A stretch of DNA of 64,000 nucleotides, taken from assembly GCF_002217755.1 (NCBI RefSeq), contig NZ_BCFL01000018.1:434001-498000 (forward strand), read 5' to 3'. Source of the DNA: Streptomyces hyaluromycini. Its GTDB lineage: Bacteria > Actinomycetota > Actinomycetes > Streptomycetales > Streptomycetaceae. Positions within the stretch are counted from its first letter, which is position 1; each line of letters opens with the position of its first letter. Shown one piece after another: positions 27,228 through 35,742 of the stretch. The translations under genes and the position numbers were made by a program. The notes under the pieces were generated by a model that ran no database searches, was not told the DNA's origin, and saw nothing but the letters and a program-made list of their open reading frames with translations.

Positions 27228-28307
27228 ATGGACGCTTCCCCTGCTCGCCGGACCCGTCGTACGGCCGCCGTGCTCGGCTGCTGCTGCCTCGCCCTCGTCT
27301 CCGGATGTTCCGCCTTCGGGAGCGACGCGGCCGGGGACGCCTCGGCCGCCCGGGCCGCCCAGGTGACGGCCGTTCCCATGGCGGCGACCGATCTGCAGAA
27401 CCGGTACCAGAAGGTGATCAAGGACGTCCTGCCGTCGGTCGTGCAGATCCAGGCCAGCAGCGACCTGGGCTCGGGTGTGGTCTACGACGGCAACGGACAC
27501 ATCGTCACCAACGCGCACGTCGTGGGGAACGAGAAGAGGTTCAAGGTGACGACCGCCAACACGGAGGAACCGCTCACCGCGACGCTCGTGTACTCCTATC
27601 CCCAGCAGGACCTGGCGGTCATCAGGCTCGACAAGGTCCCGGACGGGCTGCGGGCGGCCGCCTTCGGGGACACCGACAAGGTCCAGGTCGGGCAGATCAC
27701 GCTGGCCATGGGATCACCGCTCGGGCTGTCGTCCAGCGTGACCGAGGGAATCGTGTCGGCGACCGGACGGACCGTCAGCGAGAACACCGCGGGCGGCGGT
27801 ACGGGCGCCACCATCCCCAACATGGTGCAGACCTCGGCGGCCATCAACCCCGGCAACAGCGGCGGCGCGCTGGTCAACCTGGACGGCCAGGTCGTCGGCA
27901 TTCCGACGCTCGCCGCGAGCGACCCCAACCTGGGCGGCAGCGCGGCACCGGGGATCGGGTTCGCCATCCCGGCGTCGATGGTGACCACGGTCGCCGACCA
28001 GATCATCAAGCAGGGCAAGGTCACCGACTCGGGGCGGGCCGCGCTCGGCATCACCGGGCGCACCGTCGTCGACGTGAACTACCAGCCGGCCGGGGTGGCC
28101 GTGGTCACCGTGAAACCGGGCGACGCGGCCGACAAGGCGGGCATCCGGCCCGGGGACATCATCACCAAGGTGGGGAACGACGACATCACCACCATCACCT
28201 CACTGGCCGAGTCGCTCGCCTCGGACCGGCCGGGGCAGAAGACGACGGTGACGTACAGCCGGGAGGACATCAGCAGGACGGTGGACGTGACGCTGGGCGA
28301 GCAGTGA
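27228..28307 (+). CDS. HtrA/DegP-type lipoprotein serine protease with PDZ domain
   Basis: 359 aa. Lipobox 'LVSGC' puts C27 at the mature N-terminus, so the protease is tethered outside the cell membrane. Trypsin-like catalytic triad: H97 ('TNAHVV'), D128 ('QQDLAVIRL'), S211 ('NPGNSGGAL'). One PDZ domain (about 265-350, 'DKAGIRPGDIITKV'). Family role: envelope protein quality control. No ribosome site is obvious upstream of the ATG at 27228. Confidence 0.93.
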   Translation: MDASPARRTRRTAAVLGCCCLALVSGCSAFGSDAAGDASAARAAQVTAVPMAATDLQNRYQKVIKDVLPSVVQIQASSDLGSGVVYDGNGHIVTNAHVVGNEKRFKVTTANTEEPLTATLVYSYPQQDLAVIRLDKVPDGLRAAAFGDTDKVQVGQITLAMGSPLGLSSSVTEGIVSATGRTVSENTAGGGTGATIPNMVQTSAAINPGNSGGALVNLDGQVVGIPTLAASDPNLGGSAAPGIGFAIPASMVTTVADQIIKQGKVTDSGRAALGITGRTVVDVNYQPAGVAVVTVKPGDAADKAGIRPGDIITKVGNDDITTITSLAESLASDRPGQKTTVTYSREDISRTVDVTLGEQ

Positions 28308-28310
28308 CGG

Positions 28311-28344
28311 CGGTCCGGGGCGACCGCGGAGCCGCCCCGGACCG
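28311..28344. terminator. Terminator between converging genes
   Basis: 12-bp stem CGGTCCGGGGCG/CGCCCCGGACCG with a 10-nt loop, immediately after the HtrA stop and just before the stop of the small minus-strand gene. Confidence 0.78.
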
Positions 28345-28351
28345 GCGCGTC

Positions 28352-28564
28352 TCAGGATGCTTCGGCGTGCAGGCTCATCGGACCGTAGATCTCGGTGGCG
28401 TCCTCGTAGAGCCGCACCTGGTCGGCGCCGCCGGCCAGCAGGGCCTTCCACTGCTCGCCGATCCAGGACTCGGCGTCGCCCTGGGTGGTGAACTCCTCGG
28501 GTTCCACCGCGGGCTGGACCTCCGTCCCGTCGGCCTTCTCGAACCGCCACGTCCATGCCGTCAT
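28352..28564 (-). CDS. Small acidic protein of unknown function
   Basis: 70 aa from the ATG at 28564, which has a strong AAAGGAGG site 6 nt upstream. It starts 'MTAWTWRFEKADG' and contains 'FTTQGDAESWIGEQWKALLAGG' and 'VRLYEDATEIYGPMSL'. Pattern and length are those of a widely kept actinobacterial small protein without assigned role. Soluble, acidic, no Cys. Stands alone. Confidence 0.8.
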   Translation of the reverse strand: MTAWTWRFEKADGTEVQPAVEPEEFTTQGDAESWIGEQWKALLAGGADQVRLYEDATEIYGPMSLHAEAS

Positions 28565-28640
28565 GTGGGCCTCCTTTGATCCAACTGGTGCATCGTATAA
28601 GGGCGCCGACAAAAACTCCGCTGGTTGTGGGCTTGTGTGC

Positions 28641-28713
28641 GGGCCCGGTGGGGGCTCGCGCCGACGCGGCGGAGCCGCATATTGATACAGCCCCGCGCCC
28701 CTTTGGGGCGCGC
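28641..28713 (-). repeat. Dispersed repeat family A
   Basis: Inverse-orientation copy ending in the hairpin GCGCCCC-TTT-GGGGCGC, between the divergent small gene and the cobU-like gene. Confidence 0.68.
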
Positions 28714-28766
28714 TGTGCAGGGCGTCGACTGAAGCGAGAACCGTCAGGACGGGTGAGAATCGGGCC

Positions 28767-29966
28767 GTGGAAGTGACTTTGCTCGGTACCGGTGCTCCCG
28801 CGGGGCTGCCCAGCCCCGGATGTCCCTGTGCGGCTTGTTCGTGTGCCGTCGGGGAGGATGCGCGGGCCGCCACCGCGCTGCTCGTCGACGGGACGCTGCT
28901 GCTCGATCTGACGCCGGGCGCGGCGTTCGCGGCGGCCCGGGCCGGGCGGTCCCTCGGGGGCGTACGGCAGGTGCTGCTGTCGCATCCTCATGACGGGCCC
29001 GCAGTCGAGGTGCCGGCCGCACTGCCGCAGCCGGCACGGGTGCCGGACGGGCGGGAGCTGGCGCTGCTGACGGGGCATCGGGTGCGGGCGGTGTCGATGG
29101 ACGCGGGCGGCACCGGGTACGCGGTGACCGGCCCCGACGGGCAACGGCTGCTGTATCTCCCGCCGGGCGGGGCGCCGGCCGGGCTGGAGAACGGGAGCGC
29201 GGACTCGTACGACCTGGTGCTCCTCGACGTCGTCGGCCGGCCGGACGCGCTGGCGCGGCTGCGGGCGGTCGGCTCGGCCGGGCCGGCCACGGATGTCGTC
29301 GCCGTCCATCTCGGCCATGACGTGCCGCCGGGCGCGGAGTTGCGGCGGCGGCTGGCGGCGGCCGGGGCGCGGGCGGTGCCGGACGGTACGACGCTGACGG
29401 TCGGGGTGTACGAGGACGTACCCGACGTGCCGCGCCGGACGCTGGTGCTGGGCGGTGCGCGGTCCGGGAAGTCCGTGGAGGCCGAACGGCGGCTGGAGTC
29501 CTTCCCCGACGTGCTGTACGTCGCCACGGGCGGTGCGCGCGGCGGGGACACCGAGTGGGCGGTGCGGGTGGCCGTCCACCGCGAGCGGCGGCCGGGGTCG
29601 TGGCGTACGACGGAGACGTGCGACCTGGTGCCGCTGCTGGCGCAGGACGGGCCGCCGTTGCTGATCGACTGTCTGTCGCTGTGGCTGACGGACGCGATGG
29701 ACTCCGTCGGGGCGTGGGACGACACGGAGTGGGCTGCGGGCGGGGAGAAGACGCTGCGGGAGCGGGTGCGGGAGCTGACGGAGGCGGTACGGGCGACGCG
29801 GCGGACGGTGGTGGCCGTGTCGAACGAGGTGGGGTCGGGGATCGTGCCGGCGACCGCGTCGGGGCGGCGGTACCGGGATGAACTGGGCCGCCTCAACGCG
29901 GCGTTCGCGGGCGAGTGCGAGCAGGTGGTGCTGGTGGTGGCGGGGCAGGTGGTGGTGCTGAGGTAG
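28767..29966 (+). CDS. cobU: Adenosylcobinamide kinase/guanylyltransferase with N-terminal metallo-beta-lactamase-like domain
   Basis: 399 aa. Residues 222-399 are CobU: P-loop 'GGARSGKS' (229-236), 'YVATGG', a kinase/guanylyl site His in 'VHRERRP', 'DCLSLWLTD' and 'VSNEVGSGIVP'. CobU phosphorylates adenosylcobinamide and then adds GMP, in nucleotide-loop assembly of B12. Residues 1-215 look like a PhnP/metallo-beta-lactamase fold ('LLGTGAPAGLPSPGCPCAAC'), but the metal motif HxHxDH is eroded to 'SHPHDGP', so the domain is probably not an active hydrolase. cobT and cobS lie downstream. ATG at 28767; no strong ribosome site. Confidence 0.9.
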   Translation: MEVTLLGTGAPAGLPSPGCPCAACSCAVGEDARAATALLVDGTLLLDLTPGAAFAAARAGRSLGGVRQVLLSHPHDGPAVEVPAALPQPARVPDGRELALLTGHRVRAVSMDAGGTGYAVTGPDGQRLLYLPPGGAPAGLENGSADSYDLVLLDVVGRPDALARLRAVGSAGPATDVVAVHLGHDVPPGAELRRRLAAAGARAVPDGTTLTVGVYEDVPDVPRRTLVLGGARSGKSVEAERRLESFPDVLYVATGGARGGDTEWAVRVAVHRERRPGSWRTTETCDLVPLLAQDGPPLLIDCLSLWLTDAMDSVGAWDDTEWAAGGEKTLRERVRELTEAVRATRRTVVAVSNEVGSGIVPATASGRRYRDELGRLNAAFAGECEQVVLVVAGQVVVLR

Positions 29967-30024
29967 TGGGGGCCGGGGGGGTTTCGCTTACCGGCGCTGG
30001 CCGGGTGCCGCCCGCGCCCACCCG

Positions 30025-30142
30025 TGCCGCCTGGGGGCACCTCCCAGGCCCTTAAGGCACTGGGGGAGGCACGACTGCCCGCAGCTATGTAGCCCCGTAA
30101 GGGGCGCGGGGAACTGCGCGACCAGCCCCCACCGGCCCGCGG
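30025..30142. repeat. Two dispersed intergenic elements
   Basis: The first part (about 30025-30069: GCCTGGGGGCACCTCCCAGG, then CTTAAGGCACTGGGGGAGGC) is a self-complementary element. The second part (about 30091-30142) is a family A copy, GTAAGGGGCGCGGGGAACTG then CGCGACCAGCCCCCACC. They fill the gap between converging cobU and the methyltransferase gene. Confidence 0.65.
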
Positions 30143-30157
30143 TCGCGCAACCGGCCG

Positions 30158-31135
30158 TCACCGCCCCTTTCTCGCGACGATGCGGTACGCGTTCGAGAAC
30201 GGCGTTCGGCGCAGCAGCGGAGCCAGGGCGTGGTCGGCAACGCTCGCCACGGCGACCAGCGGCGCCGCCACGCGCCGCCACCGCCTCGGCAGGAGCCGGC
30301 CGAGCGCCAGGCCGAGCGCCGCCGAGATGTCGTACGGCGCGTGGGGCGATTTCCGGTCGGTTCCGAGGATCTCGCAGCCCTGGGACTCCAGCTCCGCCCG
30401 GAGGTTGTCCAGCGGCATGAGGTGCAGGTGGCGGGGCTGGCCGTAGGGGATCCACCACCTGCCGAGGAGCCTGGCGAAGGCACTGCGCGGGTTCGGGACG
30501 TCGATCAGGACGTGGCCGCCGGGGCGCAGCGCCGTGAGGGCGGCGCGGAGTTCGGCGCGTGGGTCGGGGGTGTGTTCCAGGTGGTGGAACATGCTGACGA
30601 CGTCGTAGCGGCCGCGCAGGCGGGCCAGGACCTCCGGGGCGGCCAGGTAGCCGCAGTGGGCCTCTTCGACGCGGCCCTCGGCCTGGGCCCGCGCCACGCG
30701 GAGGGTCGGGTCCAGGCCGTCGAAGGACGTGTAGGCGAAGAGTTCCTTCGCCTGGCGCGGGAAGTGGGCGTGGCCGGTGCCGACGTCCAGCCAGCTCTCC
30801 GGCTCCGGCAGCGCCAGCATCACGCGGGCGGCGGCGCGGTGCCGGCGGCGGCCGGCGCGGGTGGTGTGGAGGCGGTCGGTGTAGTCCTCCAGGCGGCCCT
30901 CGTAGAAGTCCCGGTGGTAGAGGGCGAGGCCCTCCGGGGACAGCCGGGGGTTCTGGAAGACATGGGCGCAGTCCCGGCACTCGTCGACGGTGAACGTGCC
31001 GGGCCGGTGGTGCAGGAGGTCGGGCGTGCGCAGGCGGGTGCGCAGGCGCCTGGAGCCGCACCAGGGGCAGTCCTCGCGGCGCGGCTCGTGGAACCGGTCG
31101 GGGCCCGGGGCGAGTTCGGGCGTGGGCGGCGGCAT
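30158..31135 (-). CDS. SAM-dependent methyltransferase with N-terminal zinc ribbon
   Basis: 325 aa from the ATG at 31135 (GGAG 6 nt upstream). Four cysteines in 'CPWCGS' and 'CRDCAH' (about 24-58) look like a zinc ribbon. The Methyltransf_23-type fold follows: 'WLDVGTGHAHFP', 'FDGLDPT', 'YDVVSMFHHLEHTPDP', 'LRPGGHVLIDVPNP'. This domain order is common in sugar and cell-surface modifying methyltransferases. Divergent from cobT; no functional link is evident. Confidence 0.85.
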   Translation of the reverse strand: MPPPTPELAPGPDRFHEPRREDCPWCGSRRLRTRLRTPDLLHHRPGTFTVDECRDCAHVFQNPRLSPEGLALYHRDFYEGRLEDYTDRLHTTRAGRRRHRAAARVMLALPEPESWLDVGTGHAHFPRQAKELFAYTSFDGLDPTLRVARAQAEGRVEEAHCGYLAAPEVLARLRGRYDVVSMFHHLEHTPDPRAELRAALTALRPGGHVLIDVPNPRSAFARLLGRWWIPYGQPRHLHLMPLDNLRAELESQGCEILGTDRKSPHAPYDISAALGLALGRLLPRRWRRVAAPLVAVASVADHALAPLLRRTPFSNAYRIVARKGR

Positions 31136-31272
31136 GGGCGGCTCCCTGTACTCCCTGTGCTCCCTGAACGCAATCCACTGCAAACCGGAAGGTATGGGAT
31201 ACCGATCTTGCGTGCCAAGACGCCGTGCGGGTGTGGTGGCGATCTGGCACCGAACCGTTCGTTCCGTGCCGG

Positions 31273-31288
31273 TACTGTTCGGCGAATG
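31273..31288 (+). promoter_or_regulatory. Likely leaderless promoter of cobT
   Basis: TACTGT (31273-31278) lies 7 nt before the ATG at 31286 and no ribosome site is present. The same TACTGTTC, at the same distance, precedes the histidine-kinase GTG at 24220. Confidence 0.5.
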
Positions 31289-32356
31289 AGCTCGCTTAAT
31301 CTCGACGACTTCACCGATCTGATCGAGCGCCCCGACGGCGGCGTACGCCGTGACGCCGAGGCGCGCCGGGAGCGGCTGATCGTGCCGCCCGGGTCGCTGG
31401 GCCGCCTCGACGACCTGGGTGAGTGGCTGGCCGCCGCGCAGGGTTCGGTACCGGTACGACCGGTCGAACGGCCGCGGGTCCTGCTCTTCGCCGGTGACCA
31501 CGGCATCGCCGAACTCGGCGTCTCCGCACGGCCCGCGGGCAGCGCGGAGCTGCTGGTGCGGGCGATCCTGGAGGGGGCCAGCCCGGTGGCGGTGCTTGCC
31601 CGGCGGCTCGGGGTGCCGGTGCGGATCGTGGACATGGCGCTGGACTGCGACCCGGAGACGTTGCCCGAGGAGGTGGTACGGCACCGGGTGCGGCGGGGCA
31701 GCGGCCGTATCGACATCGAGGACGCGCTGACCCTGGAGGAGGCCGAGGCGGCCTTCCGGGCGGGCGTCGCGCTGGCCGACGAGGAGGCCGACTCGGGGAC
31801 CGACCTGGTGGTGCTCGGCGACGTCAGCGTCGGCGGCACCACGGCGGCCTCCGTCCTTGTCGCCGCGCTGTGCGGGACGGACGCGTCCGTGGTGACCGGG
31901 CGTGGCGGGCTCGCCATCGACGACCTCGCGTGGATGCGGAAGTGTGCGGCGATCCGGGATGCGCTGCGGCGGGCGCGGCCGGTGCTCGGGGACCAGTTGC
32001 AGTTGCTGGCGACGGTCGGCGGGGCCGATCTCGCGGCGATGACCGGGTTCCTGCTGCAGGCGGCGGTGCGGAAGCTGCCGGTGGTGCTGGACGGGGTGGT
32101 GGTGGGCGCGTGTGCGCTGGTCGCGCAGCGGATCGCGTTCCGGGCGCCGGACTGGTGGCTGGCCGGGCACAACAGCGGGGAGCCGGGGCAGGCGAAGGCG
32201 CTGGACCGGATGGCCCTGGAGCCGCTCCTTGAGCAGGGCGTGACGGTGGGCGAGGGGGCGGGGGCGCTGCTGGCGCTGCCGCTGGTCCAGGCCGCGGCGG
32301 CACTGGCGGCGGAGCTGCCGGAGAAGCCGGAAGCCGAGGAGAAGCCGGAGGAGTAG
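31286..32356 (+). CDS. cobT: Nicotinate-nucleotide:dimethylbenzimidazole phosphoribosyltransferase
   Basis: 356 aa. CobT makes alpha-ribazole phosphate, the lower ligand of B12. Family motifs: 'PPGSLGRLD' (start of the fold), 'FAGDHGIAELGVSA', 'GDVSVGGTTAAS', 'GRGGL' and 'HNSGEPGQAKALDRM', which holds the base-binding Glu region. The last 15 residues are a Glu/Pro/Lys tail (EKPEAEEKPEE). A tandem repeat array starts about 80 bp past the stop. Confidence 0.94.
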   Translation: MSSLNLDDFTDLIERPDGGVRRDAEARRERLIVPPGSLGRLDDLGEWLAAAQGSVPVRPVERPRVLLFAGDHGIAELGVSARPAGSAELLVRAILEGASPVAVLARRLGVPVRIVDMALDCDPETLPEEVVRHRVRRGSGRIDIEDALTLEEAEAAFRAGVALADEEADSGTDLVVLGDVSVGGTTAASVLVAALCGTDASVVTGRGGLAIDDLAWMRKCAAIRDALRRARPVLGDQLQLLATVGGADLAAMTGFLLQAAVRKLPVVLDGVVVGACALVAQRIAFRAPDWWLAGHNSGEPGQAKALDRMALEPLLEQGVTVGEGAGALLALPLVQAAAALAAELPEKPEAEEKPEE

Positions 32357-33164
32357 CGGGCCCGCGGGCCACGGCCGGGACGGCACCGCCGAGATGCACC
32401 GTCCCGGCTGATCGCCGTCGCGGCGGCCAGAAGAGACCGGCAGAAGCGCGAGGCCGACAGCGAAGAGGGGCCGGCACACAAGAGGACCGGCCGAGGGCAA
32501 GGACCGGCGGAGGAGAAGGGCCGGCGAGGGCAAGGACCGGCCGAGGAGAAGGACCGGCGAGGGCAAGGACCGGCCGAGGGCAAGGAACGGCCGAGGAGAA
32601 GGGCCGGCGAGAGGAAGGACCGGCCGAGGAGAAGGACCGGCGAGGGCAAGGACCGGCCGAGGAGAAGGACCGGCCAGAGGAAGGACCGGCCGAGGAGAAG
32701 GACCGGCCAGAGGAAGGACCGGCCGAGGAGAAGGACCGGCCAGAGGAAGGACCGGCCGAGGAGAAGGACCGGCCAGAGGAAGGACCGGCCGAGGAGAAGG
32801 ACCGGCCAGAGGAAGGACCGGCCGAGGAGAGGAACCGGCCGGCAGCGGTACCGGCCGAGGAGAGGGGGGACCGGCCGAGGGCAAGGACCGGCCGAGGAGA
32901 GGTACCGGTGCGAAGACGGACCGGTGAGTACACGGAACGGTGAGAAGACGGACCGGTGCGAAGGGGAGCTGGGAGTTGGTGAGGGGGCGGTGGCTGGGGT
33001 GGCCCGTCAGGGGTGCGGGGAACTGCGCGATCGGCCGTAGTGGCGCGGCACTCGGCGGGTGACCGGTACCCGCGACGGCGAGACCCGCGGTCCGCGTATG
33101 CACCCGGCGGAAAAGGGTGCGTGTGGCGGGGTTTGATGCGAGCGCGCCCATATGATCGCTCTCC
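32357..33164. other. 808-bp gap holding repeats
   Basis: No gene is supported here. Long open frames on the minus strand come from stop-free GC-rich repeats. From left to right: a family B copy (about 32372-32436), a tandem array (32437-32935), a family A copy (33001-33050), then the leaderless promoter of the DUF2156 gene. Confidence 0.75.
32437..32935. repeat. Tandem repeat array (minisatellite) behind cobT
   Basis: About 500 bp built from two related units, GACCGGCCGAGGAGAAG (17 bp) and GACCGGCCAGAGGAAG (16 bp). From about 32668 to 32825 they alternate as a near-perfect 33-bp composite repeated about five times; the flanks hold shorter degenerate units. 33 bp is 11 codons, and the + strand would read GPAEEKDRPEE per unit, but no start codon opens that frame. 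Confidence 0.88.
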
Positions 33165-33167
33165 ATG
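33151..33167 (+). promoter_or_regulatory. Leaderless promoter of the DUF2156 gene
   Basis: A consensus-like TATGAT (33151-33156) ends 8 nt before the ATG at 33165 with no ribosome site between, so transcription should begin at or next to the start codon. Confidence 0.6.
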
Positions 33168-34970
33168 GGAGATGTCCGAATTGCCGTGGAGCGGTGTGAG
33201 GGACGCGGGTCGGGGCGGCCGGGCGCCGGGGGAGTTTCCGAGCGGGCCGCCGCCTTTGCCGTCTGGTACTTGCGGGCCGTCGCCTTCGTCAATTTCCTCA
33301 GCGCGGTGTGGCTTTCGCTGGGGCAGGACGTGCGGCGGCACAACCAGGAGAACTTCTTCACGCCGTACCTGCTGACGGCCGGCTTCGCCTCCGGTGTGTT
33401 CACCGCGTTCCTCGCGATCACGATGCGGCGGCGGAAGCGGGCCGCGTGGATTCTCAACCTGGTGCTGAGCGGGCTCTTCCTCGCGCTGTTCGCGTTCGCC
33501 ATGGCCTTTCCGGAGATCCGGCGGTACGCGCAGAACTGGATCTCGATCGTGCTGACCGCCGCGTTCGTGGGGGCGCTGCTCGTCGGGCGGCGGGAGTTCT
33601 ACGCCAAGGGCGACCGGTCCAACCCCCGCCTCGCCGCCACCGTCGCCGTGGGCGGCGGCCTCGTCGCCTCGCTGCTCGCCGCCCTCCTGGTCACCGTCAC
33701 CAACCAGGCTCCGCACGCGGGGCGTTCGACGTTCCTGGAGCGCTGGCACTATGGCGCCCTCCGCCTGGTGTCGGTCGCCGCCGACCCCACCCGGTTCCCG
33801 TACATCGCGCCGCCCAACTGGGTGAACGTCGTCGTCAACGTGCTCAGCACGCTGCTCGTGCTGGCCGTCTTCTACGCCGCCTTCCGTTCCCGCCGCGCCG
33901 TCGACCCGATCACCGAGGACGACGAGAAGCAGCTGCGGGTGCTGCTGGAGCGGCACGGCGAGCGGGACTCGCTCGGGTACTTCGCGTTGCGGCGGGAGAA
34001 GAGCGTGGTGTGGTCGCCGACCGGGAAGGCGGCGGTGGCCTATCGGGTGGTGGGCGGGGTGAGTCTGGCCTCCGCGGATCCGATCGGGGACCCGGAGGCG
34101 TGGCCGGGGGCCATCGTGCCGTGGCTCGCCGAGGCGCGGGCGCACGGGTGGATCCCCGCGGTGATGGGGGCGAGCGAGGAAGCCGGGACCGTGTACGCGC
34201 GGCACGGGCTTGACGCGCTGGAGCTCGGTGACGAGGCGATCGTCGAGGTCGCCGAGTTCACGCTGGAGGGGCGGGCGATGCGGACCGTCCGGCAGGCGTA
34301 CAACCGGGTCGGGCGGGCGGGGTACGCGGTGCGGATCCGCCGCCACGAGGACATCCCGGCGGACGAGATGTCGTATCTGATCCGGCGCGCCGACGACTGG
34401 CGGGACGGGGCCACCGAGCGCGGGTTCAGCATGGCGCTGGGGCGGCTCGGGGACTCCCGGGACGGGCGGTGCGTGATGCTGGAGTGCACGGACGGGGAGG
34501 GGGAGCTGCGGGCCCTGCTCTCCTTCGTGCCGTGGGGGCCGGGCGGGCTCTCCCTCGATCTCATGCGGCGGGACCGGGACTCCGACAACGGCCTGATGGA
34601 GTTCATGGTCATCGAACTGCTGCGGCGTGCCGGAGAGATCGGGATCACGCAGGTTTCGCTCAACTTCGCGATGTTCCGTTCGGTCTTCGAACGTGGTGCG
34701 CGTCTCGGCGCGGGGCCGGTGCTGCGGCTGTGGAGATCCTTTCTGAGCTTCTTCTCCCGGTGGTGGCAGATCGAGTCCCTGTACCGGGCCAACGCCAAGT
34801 ACCGACCCATCTGGGAACCCCGCTTCCTGCTCTTCGAGAAGAGCGCGGACCTGCCGCGCATCGGCCTGGCGTCGGCGCGCGCGGAGGGGTTTCTGGGGGC
34901 CGCGGCGCCGGGGCTGCCGAAGTGGCTGCACCGGCGGCAGCTGGACACGGAACGGGACACGCACGGATGA
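33165..34970 (+). CDS. Membrane protein with DUF2156 (phosphatidylglycerol lysyltransferase-like) domain
   Basis: 601 aa. N-terminal half has about six membrane helices; the C-terminal 330 aa are the GNAT-fold DUF2156 domain seen in MprF and LysX ('YFALRREKSVVWS', 'ASADPIGDPE', 'LELGDEAIVEVAEFTLEGRAMRTVRQAYNRV', 'YRANAKYRPIWEPRFL'). MprF-type enzymes move an amino acid from tRNA to phosphatidylglycerol, lowering surface charge. Unlike mycobacterial LysX there is no lysyl-tRNA synthetase domain. A rhomboid-like gene starts 10 bp downstream, in a likely two-gene operon. Confidence 0.88.
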   Translation: MGDVRIAVERCEGRGSGRPGAGGVSERAAAFAVWYLRAVAFVNFLSAVWLSLGQDVRRHNQENFFTPYLLTAGFASGVFTAFLAITMRRRKRAAWILNLVLSGLFLALFAFAMAFPEIRRYAQNWISIVLTAAFVGALLVGRREFYAKGDRSNPRLAATVAVGGGLVASLLAALLVTVTNQAPHAGRSTFLERWHYGALRLVSVAADPTRFPYIAPPNWVNVVVNVLSTLLVLAVFYAAFRSRRAVDPITEDDEKQLRVLLERHGERDSLGYFALRREKSVVWSPTGKAAVAYRVVGGVSLASADPIGDPEAWPGAIVPWLAEARAHGWIPAVMGASEEAGTVYARHGLDALELGDEAIVEVAEFTLEGRAMRTVRQAYNRVGRAGYAVRIRRHEDIPADEMSYLIRRADDWRDGATERGFSMALGRLGDSRDGRCVMLECTDGEGELRALLSFVPWGPGGLSLDLMRRDRDSDNGLMEFMVIELLRRAGEIGITQVSLNFAMFRSVFERGARLGAGPVLRLWRSFLSFFSRWWQIESLYRANAKYRPIWEPRFLLFEKSADLPRIGLASARAEGFLGAAAPGLPKWLHRRQLDTERDTHG

Positions 34971-34980
34971 GGACCGCCGC

Positions 34981-35742
34981 ATGACGCCGCTCGCCCGCTG
35001 GGCCCGGACCGAATGGGGGCTGTTGTACGCCACCGTGCGCGGACCGCTGGCGAAGCGCCGGCTGCGGGCGGTGCCCATGACGGCCGGGGCGGTGTGCCTG
35101 ACCGCGCTGCTGCAGTTCGCGCAGAACCAGTCGTGGGGCTACCGCTTCGTGCAGGAGGCCGGGGCGGTGCGCGCCGCGGACCCGCTGTGGGCGGCTCTGC
35201 TGCGCACCCCCCTGTCGCTGTTCGTGCCGGCGCTGGATCTTCCGGTGTGGGGCGCACTGGCCCAGATCCTGGTGGTGTTCGGCATCGCCGAGGTGTGCCT
35301 GGGCTGGTGGCGGACCCTGGCCGTCGCGTATGTGGCGACCCTCGCCGGCACGCTGTACGCCCGGCTCGGCATCGCGCTGGGGCCGCACGGTCCGCTGGGT
35401 CTGCCGGCCTCCGACGCCCGGGTCGTGGACACCGGGCCGTCGGCCGCCGTCGTCGGGCTCGCGGTCTACCTGGGCTGGCGGTACGGCGCCTCCGTCACCG
35501 CCGGCGGGGTGGCGGCCGCGATGGCGGTCGAGGTGGCGCTGAAGGACAACCTCGCCGGCAAGGAGCACCTGGCGGCCATCGCGGGCGTGGCGGCGCTGTG
35601 TGCGGCGGTGCCGGTGGGGACGCGGCTGTGGCACCGGCGGCGTCAACGGCGGCCGGGACCGGGGCCAGGACCGGGGCGAGGACCGGGGCCGGGGAGCCGT
35701 ACCGGTTCGGGGCGGTCGGGTTTGCCGCCGATCCAGTCCTGA
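34981..35742 (+). CDS. Rhomboid-like membrane protein
   Basis: 253 aa with about six membrane helices. 'DTGPSAAVVGLAVYL' resembles the rhomboid GxS motif, and 'EHLAAIAGVAALC' near 198 resembles the helix with the catalytic histidine, so an active Ser-His dyad is possible though the Ser motif is GPSA rather than GASG. GAGGA lies before the ATG at 34981. The last 33 codons pass through a GGACCGGGGC repeat and overlap the 3' end of the opposite-strand gene. Confidence 0.72.
   Translation: MTPLARWARTEWGLLYATVRGPLAKRRLRAVPMTAGAVCLTALLQFAQNQSWGYRFVQEAGAVRAADPLWAALLRTPLSLFVPALDLPVWGALAQILVVFGIAEVCLGWWRTLAVAYVATLAGTLYARLGIALGPHGPLGLPASDARVVDTGPSAAVVGLAVYLGWRYGASVTAGGVAAAMAVEVALKDNLAGKEHLAAIAGVAALCAAVPVGTRLWHRRRQRRPGPGPGPGRGPGPGSRTGSGRSGLPPIQS

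Noticed and set aside
32437..32935. CRISPR array
   Set aside because: Units are contiguous 16/17-bp repeats without unique spacers and there are no cas genes; it is a minisatellite.
30158..33502. A 1114-codon minus-strand frame across cobT and the tandem repeats, plus a similar 1084-codon one to 35078
   Set aside because: They are antisense to cobT and the DUF2156 gene and pass through stop-free GC-rich repeats. Only the C-terminal 325 codons of the first (from the ATG at 31135) look like a protein.
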